DNA of 33,733 nt, from NCBI GenBank assembly GCA_024641785.1, contig JAHECK010000023.1:1-33733 (forward strand), given 5' to 3'. The notes under the pieces were generated by a model. That model was not told the DNA's origin. It saw only the letters and a list, made by a program, of their open reading frames with translations, and did no database searches. This stretch comes from Flavobacteriales bacterium (GTDB taxonomy: Bacteria > Bacteroidota > Bacteroidia > Flavobacteriales_D > JAHECK01). Numbering within the stretch: the first letter of the stretch is position 1; every line of letters starts with the position of its first letter. Made by a program: the position numbers and the translations under genes. Below are positions 33,015 through 33,733 of this stretch, piece by piece.

Positions 33015-33733
33015 ATGAAGAAAACAGTGCTCTTTTTGTCCTTAGCATTTCTGCTAAGCCAGTGTAATTCTAATGAAAATGAGAAATTTACTGTTCAGAT
33101 CTTTCAAAGTGATGCTGGAGGAAGTAAATTAAAGGAAGTGACCCCATATGTGAAAGAAACGGGTTCTGTTATCACCTTGGATACTTCTATAAGCTTTCAG
33201 AGCATCAGCGGTTTTGGGGGTTCTTTTACCGAATCAACAGCCTATTTACTAAATCAATTAAGCGAAGATAAACGCAATGAAATATTGAATGCCTACTTTT
33301 CTAATGAGGGGGCACAATATAGTCTTACACGAACACATATGAACAGCAGTGATTTCTCATTGGATCACTATTCATACAGTCCGATAGAAGGAGATACAGC
33401 CCTTCTAAATTTTTCGATCGAAGAAGATAGAGATGATATTATTCCGATGATCCTAGACGCTCAAAAAATATCCAAAGAAGGCTTTAAAATTGTATCATCT
33501 CCCTGGACGGCTCCTCCATGGATGAAAGATAATAATGACTGGTACGGAGGGAAATTACTAAAAGAGTATTATCCGACATGGGGACGCTTCTTTTCGAAAT
33601 ATGCCAAAGCCTATGCCGCTGAGGGTATAAATATCTGGGCCTTTACCTTCGTAAATGAACCATTAGGTAATGACTCTAATTGGGAAAGCATGCTCTTTAG
33701 TCCGGAGGAGTGTGCCGATTTTGTTAAAAATCA
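33015..33733 (+). CDS. GH30 beta-glucosidase/beta-1,6-glucanase, partial (3' end missing)
   Basis: The first 239 codons run off the right window edge. A signal peptide with a possible lipobox (LLSQC, Cys17) is followed by a short beta-rich segment. Then comes the GH30 barrel: FQSISGFGGSFTESTAYLL, SLTRTHMNSSDFSLDHYSY, SPWTAPPWMKDN and FTFVNEP with acid/base E215. The nucleophile would lie beyond the window. GH30 subfamilies 1 and 3 include beta-glucosidases and beta-1,6-glucanases, and in laminarin loci GH30 often removes beta-1,6 branches. It follows the GH16 gene by 19 bases in the same operon. More degradative genes may continue to the right. Confidence 0.9.
   Translation, partial: MKKTVLFLSLAFLLSQCNSNENEKFTVQIFQSDAGGSKLKEVTPYVKETGSVITLDTSISFQSISGFGGSFTESTAYLLNQLSEDKRNEILNAYFSNEGAQYSLTRTHMNSSDFSLDHYSYSPIEGDTALLNFSIEEDRDDIIPMILDAQKISKEGFKIVSSPWTAPPWMKDNNDWYGGKLLKEYYPTWGRFFSKYAKAYAAEGINIWAFTFVNEPLGNDSNWESMLFSPEECADFVKN

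Overview
The window looks like a chromosomal segment of a marine-type, AT-rich Bacteroidota (Flavobacteriia/Cytophagia-like). The evidence is Bacteroidota promoter boxes of the TAnnTTTG type, C-terminal type IX secretion (T9SS) sorting domains, a lipoprotein with a surface-export signal, a SPOR protein next to infB, and an NrtR-like Nudix regulator family used in this phylum for sugar catabolism. I see no tRNA, rRNA, CRISPR array or insertion sequence, and no gene-free stretch longer than 300 bases.

Region 1 (1-5.8 kb) is housekeeping. A truncated secreted cytochrome c (probably the first gene of an alternative complex III cluster) lies divergent from a SPOR-domain protein. Convergent to these is the rimP-nusA-infB operon on the minus strand. 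Its short leader contains a terminator-like hairpin directly before rimP, which suggests attenuation or NusA autoregulation.

Region 2 (5.9-13.6 kb, minus strand) is one tightly packed surface-polysaccharide operon: a DegT-type aminotransferase, UDP-glucose dehydrogenase, hexapeptide N-acetyltransferase, Gfo/Idh dehydrogenase, UDP-HexNAc 6-dehydrogenase, CpsB/YwqE-type PHP phosphatase and a secreted MORN-repeat protein. Four of them together match the WbpA/B/E/D route to a UDP-2,3-diacetamido-2,3-dideoxy-hexuronic acid. No glycosyltransferase or flippase is present in the window.

Region 3 (13.7-17.3 kb) is a very large NtrY-like membrane histidine kinase. Its natural ATG start appears to be disconnected from the reading frame by one base in an A-tract.

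Region 4 (17.4-21.9 kb) is a duplicated module. Each copy has a T9SS-secreted glycan-binding-like protein on the minus strand and a divergent Nudix-fold regulator on the plus strand. Both intergenic regions carry two copies of a candidate operator, (T[A/G/T]GT)-N7-ACTATA, placed against TATATTTG promoter boxes.

Region 5 (21.2-33.7 kb, plus strand) is a polysaccharide utilisation operon that starts with the second regulator, translationally coupled to a TIM-barrel glycosidase. It continues with two unrecognised outer-membrane barrels, three lipoproteins (one a GH16-fold protein, one with a CBM9-like domain), an MFS sugar porter, a CBM+GH16 laminarinase-type enzyme and a truncated GH30 enzyme. 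The enzyme set points to a beta-1,3/1,6-glucan such as laminarin. No SusC/SusD pair is present in the window, so the two barrels are candidates for an alternative glucan-uptake system. Several start codons were moved from in-frame TTG codons to the first ATG; the reasons are given per gene.
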